Made by a program: the position numbers and the translations under genes | The notes under the pieces: model-generated | The model's input: the letters and a program-made list of their open reading frames with translations, nothing else | What the model was told of the DNA's origin: nothing | Database searches by the model: none | From: Pilatotrama ljubarskyi | Lineage: Eukaryota; Basidiomycota; Agaricomycetes; Polyporales; Polyporaceae | Assembly: GCA_022385805.1 (NCBI GenBank) | Contig: MU277675.1 | Coordinates: forward strand, 1 to 64,000 | Length of the DNA: 64,000 nucleotides | Reading direction: 5' to 3' | In this document: piece by piece, positions 60,632 to 64,000 of the stretch | Layout of the letters: each line of letters starts with the position of its first letter | Position numbering within the stretch: the stretch's first letter is position 1

Positions 60632-61470
60632 CTATATGACGGTCGTTCTCACCAGTTTGAACTTGTCGACGACGATCTGCACAATATCCCGCCATTCCGT
60701 CATCGCACCCAAACCTGAGCAAGTCACCTCAGTGGAAGGTCTCATGGTCAATCACACAGGGTACTGACCAACGTCACCGCACGCGAGCCTCTTGCCGATT
60801 GGGCCTACCACGGTGTACCCAATGACTTCCCGCACGGTTCGCAAGTGCTGCCCGGTGAGCGGATGCTCGTACATCAACGTGTTCATGGCCGGGAATACAT
60901 ATGTAGGTGTTGTGGGTGTCAAAGCTCTCAGGAGCGAGGTCTGCGGTGAGAGACACGATGTCAGAGCATGTCACAAAACTTAGGGCGAAAGCTGACGGCT
61001 AGGTTGTCGCAGAGGCCGTTGGCGATCTTGGAGAGAGTGTTCGCCGAACAGGGTGCAATAAGGACAACATCCGCCCATCGACGGAGCTCGATATGCAATA
61101 TGGGATCTCCTACGGTATATTCACCCTGGAACGAGCACAATCAACATAACTGGCATGTGAAAGTTCAAGGTGTACCCACATATGACCCCCATTCGTCTTT
61201 GTTACGCCAAACTCGGACGCCCGTTTTCTCAATCTCGTCATGATTGTAAAAAGATAGAGATGCTTCCGTGGCGACAACCTCTACTTTGACATTATCGTAC
61301 TGTAGATTGCTGTTCAGCGAAAATCTGAGATAAGCAGAAAGCCAGCTTACTGTCAGCAGTTCGGCCACGATGAGAGGCGCCTTAATGGATGCGACGCTGC
61401 CGGTGGTCATGAGGAGCACATGGGTATAACCTGGAGCGCGTTCATCCTCTGCTACGAATCTGCGCGACAT
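60632..61470 (-). CDS. CAB3: Phosphopantothenoylcysteine decarboxylase (HFCD flavoprotein, CAB3/HAL3-type)
   Basis: Five exons on the minus strand encode about 205 residues. The start MSRRFVAEDERAPGYTHVLL at 61470 is chosen because the flavoprotein fold begins directly after it (VLLMTTGSVASIKAPLIV); an upstream ATG at 61509 adds 13 residues. Landmarks are VEVVATEASLSFY, RRWADVVLIAPCSANTLSKIANG (the PASANT-type motif), FPAMNTLMYEHP (PxMNxxMW-type motif), and GPIGKRLACGDVG with the catalytic Cys of the ACGD motif. FMN-dependent decarboxylation of phosphopantothenoylcysteine is the fourth step of CoA synthesis. The short acidic tails of yeast Hal3/Sis2, which regulate Ppz1 phosphatase, are absent, so this looks like the plain enzyme. 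It shares a ~295-bp divergent promoter with RanGAP. Confidence 0.87.
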
Positions 61471-61593
61471 GATCTGGTTTCTCCTCCGGATCCTGACTAG
61501 ACCTGACAACTCAGTGGTTGTCGTTGACGTTCATAATGAAGCTCTGAAGGCAATGCTCTTGTTGACATCAGTCAGCATGAAGCCGAAACGACG

Positions 61594-61605
61594 TTAGGGT
61601 TAGGG
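61594..61605 (+). promoter_or_regulatory. TTAGGG tandem (telobox-like) in a bidirectional promoter
   Basis: TTAGGGTTAGGG lies between the divergent decarboxylase and RanGAP genes, 124 bp and 160 bp from their start codons. TTAGGG-repeat-binding factors act at promoters in several fungi, so this may be a regulatory site. It may also be an interstitial telomere-like repeat. Confidence 0.45.
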
Positions 61606-61764
61606 TCCTATGCTTATATCGGTAAGCGCTTAGTGGCTGTGGCGCACTGTTGGCACGTGATCACTGATTTGATTGGATTCGAATAATCGACGCGTTGTGG
61701 CGAACATCTTCCAACTCTCTTCTCGACCACCACTGCCTTTGCTCACGAGAATCATTCGTATACC

Positions 61765-63035
61765 ATGTCTACTGTCTTTTCGCTACTTGGACAGGGCCTC
61801 AAACTTGATACCCGGGCCGACATCGAGGCTCACCTTGCCGGCGTTGACCCAACTCTGATCGAGGAGATCCATCTCGGCGGAAACACCATCGGTGTTGAGG
61901 CCGCACAGGCTCTCGCGGAGTTCCTTGCAAAGACTACTCAGCTCAGGGTACATCGAAAACAACGGCTCATTGCGTTCAACAGTCTAACAATGCCTGCGCG
62001 TGACAGGTAGCCAACTTCGCAGATATCTTCACTGGTCGTCTGATCTCCGAGATCCCGCTCGCGCTCTCCGCCATCTGCGACTCGCTCATCGGGAAGTCCA
62101 CGCTCGAAGAGATCGACCTGAGCGATAACGCGTTCGGCGGCCGCTCCGTTGACCCGCTCGTCCCCTTCCTCTCCTCCGCGCGCTCCCTCCAGGTCCTAAA
62201 GCTCAATAACAACGGCCTTGGCCCCGCCGGTGGCACTGTCATCGCCGACGCGCTCACTACCCTCGCGCAATCGCTCGAGAAGGGCCAGAAGTCCAAGCTT
62301 CGCACCATCATCTGCGGCCGCAATCGGTTGGAGGACGGCTCCGCGGAGGCGTGGGCTGCTGCCCTCCGGGCGCACGGCACCCTCCAGGAGGTACGGATGC
62401 CCCAGAACGGTATCCGCATGGCTGGCATCTCGTCACTCGTCCAGGCTCTTGCAGCGAACGCCGACCTGCATCACCTCGACCTCCAGGACAACACCTTCGC
62501 GTCGGAAGGCTCGAAGGTGATGGCGGCAGAACTCACTCGCGGCTCGTGGCCACTGCTCCGTCAGCTCAACCTCTCGGACTGCGTCATCGGCGAGGAGGGC
62601 GAGGTCTCGCCTGTTGTGGAGGCGCTCGCTAAGGGCCTGCACGACAAGCTGGAGATCCTCCAGCTTCAGAACGACAATCTCGAGACCGAGGCGTTCTCCC
62701 TGCTCGCGGGCGTTGTTGACAAGCTTCCCAAGCTGCGCCGAGTAGAGGCACAGTGGAATGAGGTTGAGGAGGATGACGAGGGCGTTATCGCGCTGTTAAA
62801 TGCTCTTCGGAAGCAGGGCGGTAAGCTTGTTATGAATGACGAAGACGAAGAAGAGGAGGAGGAAGAGGAGGAAGCCGAGGAGGCAGCTGAAGAAGCACCC
62901 GCGAAGGAGACCGCACCGCCTGTCCAGCCCACTGTTACGCCTGTACCTGCAGCTACCGAGGCAGCACCCAAGAGCGTCACGGACAAGGCAACGGATGCGC
63001 TTGCAGATATGCTCGAGAAGGTCTCGATTCGGTGA
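61765..63035 (+). CDS. RNA1: Ran GTPase-activating protein (RanGAP1/Rna1)
   Basis: Two exons, 61765-61947 and 62007-63035, are split by a 59-nt intron and encode 403 residues. The protein is a leucine-rich-repeat RanGAP: IEEIHLGGNTIG, FADIFTGRLISEIP, LEEIDLSDNAFG, LQVLKLNNNGLGPAGG, IICGRNRLEDGS, VRMPQNGIRMAGI, HHLDLQDNTFASEGS, RQLNLSDCVIGEEG and ILQLQNDNLETEA. The Arg in FTGR (residue 72) corresponds to the catalytic Arg74 of S. pombe Rna1, and the Asn cluster at about 128-130 to Asn131. An Asp/Glu-rich tail (from about residue 350) follows, as in other fungal RanGAPs, and then extends with an Ala/Pro/Thr segment ending MLEKVSIR. The enzyme stimulates GTP hydrolysis by cytoplasmic Ran and so drives nuclear transport. 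Confidence 0.93.
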
Positions 63036-63293
63036 GGCTTTCGTTCGGTTGTTCGTCGGGTTGTTGGACATAGACGGGTGACATCGGGAAACTCGCGTGT
63101 TGTATCTTACCATCTCAACTTGTTCATCGCTGCACGTACAGTTAGGCTTTGCAGGCAGACCTGTATTTCTTCACATCCATCCACATCTATCATATGTATA
63201 CCACTAGCATCCTGCCTTCTACATCGCGCGTCATCTAAGCAGCCCATTGGTATCTCGGATAGTCTGATGGCCATGCACTTGAGCAATCGCTCT

Positions 63294-64000
63294 CTACCGA
63301 TGCGCCGAGCCGTTGATCTCAGACTTCGCAATCTCCTCAGGTGTCTTGCGCCGAGCGAAGACGTGAATATGCGTCAGCTCCGGAACGCTCTGCAACCTCT
63401 ATGGACGCTATCAATATTTCCCACACTGGCCAATGTATGCAAAGAACTCACAGGGGGGTTGACGAACCACGCAGTCTCCCACTCCCGCTCGTTCCAGCGG
63501 CGCTTGATGAACGTCTCGATCTCCTCGGCATATTTCCTCAGCTCGCGTGCCTCTTCCTCCGTCGGTGGCGGCGAGCGAATGAGGTTGTCCATCGTGATGC
63601 CCCACTCAGATAGAGCCGGGAGGGACTCCGAGAGCATACTGGGCGAAGGCGGCGGGGACTCAAGTCCCGTGAAGCCCCATAAGCCGTCCTGAAGTAGCCG
63701 CGCGGATACCTTGGACTCGGACGCAGGTGGGAGGTCCGGAGGGAGGATCGGCACGCGTGACCAAATCAGACTGTGCTCGACTTCCGGAGGGACTGAAGAC
63801 GACTCTTGAGTGCGAAAGGCCTACGGAGTGCACGGTTGCACAAACCTGAGTACGGCCAGTCGTTCATGGTGATACTGATAAGTTCCGGGGGCATGTCTGC
63901 CTTGAAGTATGGCGGCGCGTCGGGAGGGAGTGGAGGCAGCTTCCTAGGCACTTTGGGGTCCTGATGCTCGTTCTGTGACGATGCGGCCGAGCCGTCCGTA
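63294..64000 (-). CDS. DUF3605-family protein, 5' end beyond the window
   Basis: Minus-strand exons from the right edge to a TAG at 63294-63296 encode the C-terminal ~190 residues. The visible N-part reads QDPKVPRKLPPLPPDAPPYF, KADMPPELISITMNDWPYS, then after an intron VPPEVEHSLIWSRVPILPP. A Ser/Pro-rich insert and a charged helix (TEEEARELRKYAEEIETFIK) follow, then EWETAWFVNPP, and the last exon RLQSVPELTHIHVFARRK. The NDWPY...H-IW, W-F-NPP and LQSVPELTHIHV blocks are the hallmark of DUF3605 (N-acetylglucosamine-induced protein 1-like). Molecular function is unknown. The invariant His of the HIHVF block is present. The gene is convergent with RanGAP, 258 bp apart. The start codon lies outside the window. 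Confidence 0.82.

Noticed and set aside
1..64000. CRISPR arrays, rRNA genes, bacterial operons
   Set aside because: No regularly spaced direct repeats or rRNA-like sequence was seen. Gene structure is clearly fungal nuclear.

Overview
The window is nuclear DNA from a filamentous basidiomycete, most likely a wood- or litter-associated Agaricomycete (possibly Polyporales). The evidence is dense, GC-rich genes broken by many 44-62 nt introns (GTRNGT donors, CTNAY-like branch points), genes on both strands without operons, and typical families: MMS22/Mus7, midasin, RanGAP, AVL9, GH43 arabinanases, a CBM5/12-DUF3421 protein and DUF3605. Exon structures below were worked out by hand from reading-frame continuity, splice motifs and family resemblance. 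No alignments or transcripts were available.

Left edge (1-4300): a minus-strand LTR retrotransposon enters from outside the window. Its terminal repeat (about 286-851) sits inside a ~340 bp partial copy of a C2H2-type gene whose intact relative lies at 1876-2894. Next is a complete 10-exon MMS22/Mus7 gene (4301-10844), a replication-fork repair factor.

Nutrient region (11039-34320): three tandem minus-strand MFS transporters with matching intron positions, a secreted protein of a basidiomycete family of unknown function, AVL9 (late secretory pathway), two tandem GH43 endo-arabinanases, a ketopantoate-reductase-like enzyme, and a CBM5/12-DUF3421 fusion protein without a signal peptide.

Centre-right (35138-51278): one giant gene for midasin (MDN1/Rea1), 19 exons and about 5066 residues, with all six AAA modules, the acidic D/E-rich region and the C-terminal MIDAS domain. 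About 7.5 kb of gene-poor DNA follows. It holds an uncertain ORF and a two-exon gene for a 42-residue secreted peptide precursor with a dibasic Kex2-type site (55438-55647), the most novel item here.

Right end (58771-64000): a SAC3/GANP-domain gene with a GC-AG intron, a phosphopantothenoylcysteine decarboxylase gene, RanGAP1 (divergent from the decarboxylase across a promoter with a TTAGGG tandem), and a DUF3605 gene cut by the window edge.

Most genes are housekeeping (DNA repair, ribosome assembly, nuclear transport, secretion, CoA synthesis). The accessory parts are the transporter array, the GH43 pair, the secreted proteins, the small peptide gene and the transposon-invaded duplicate.
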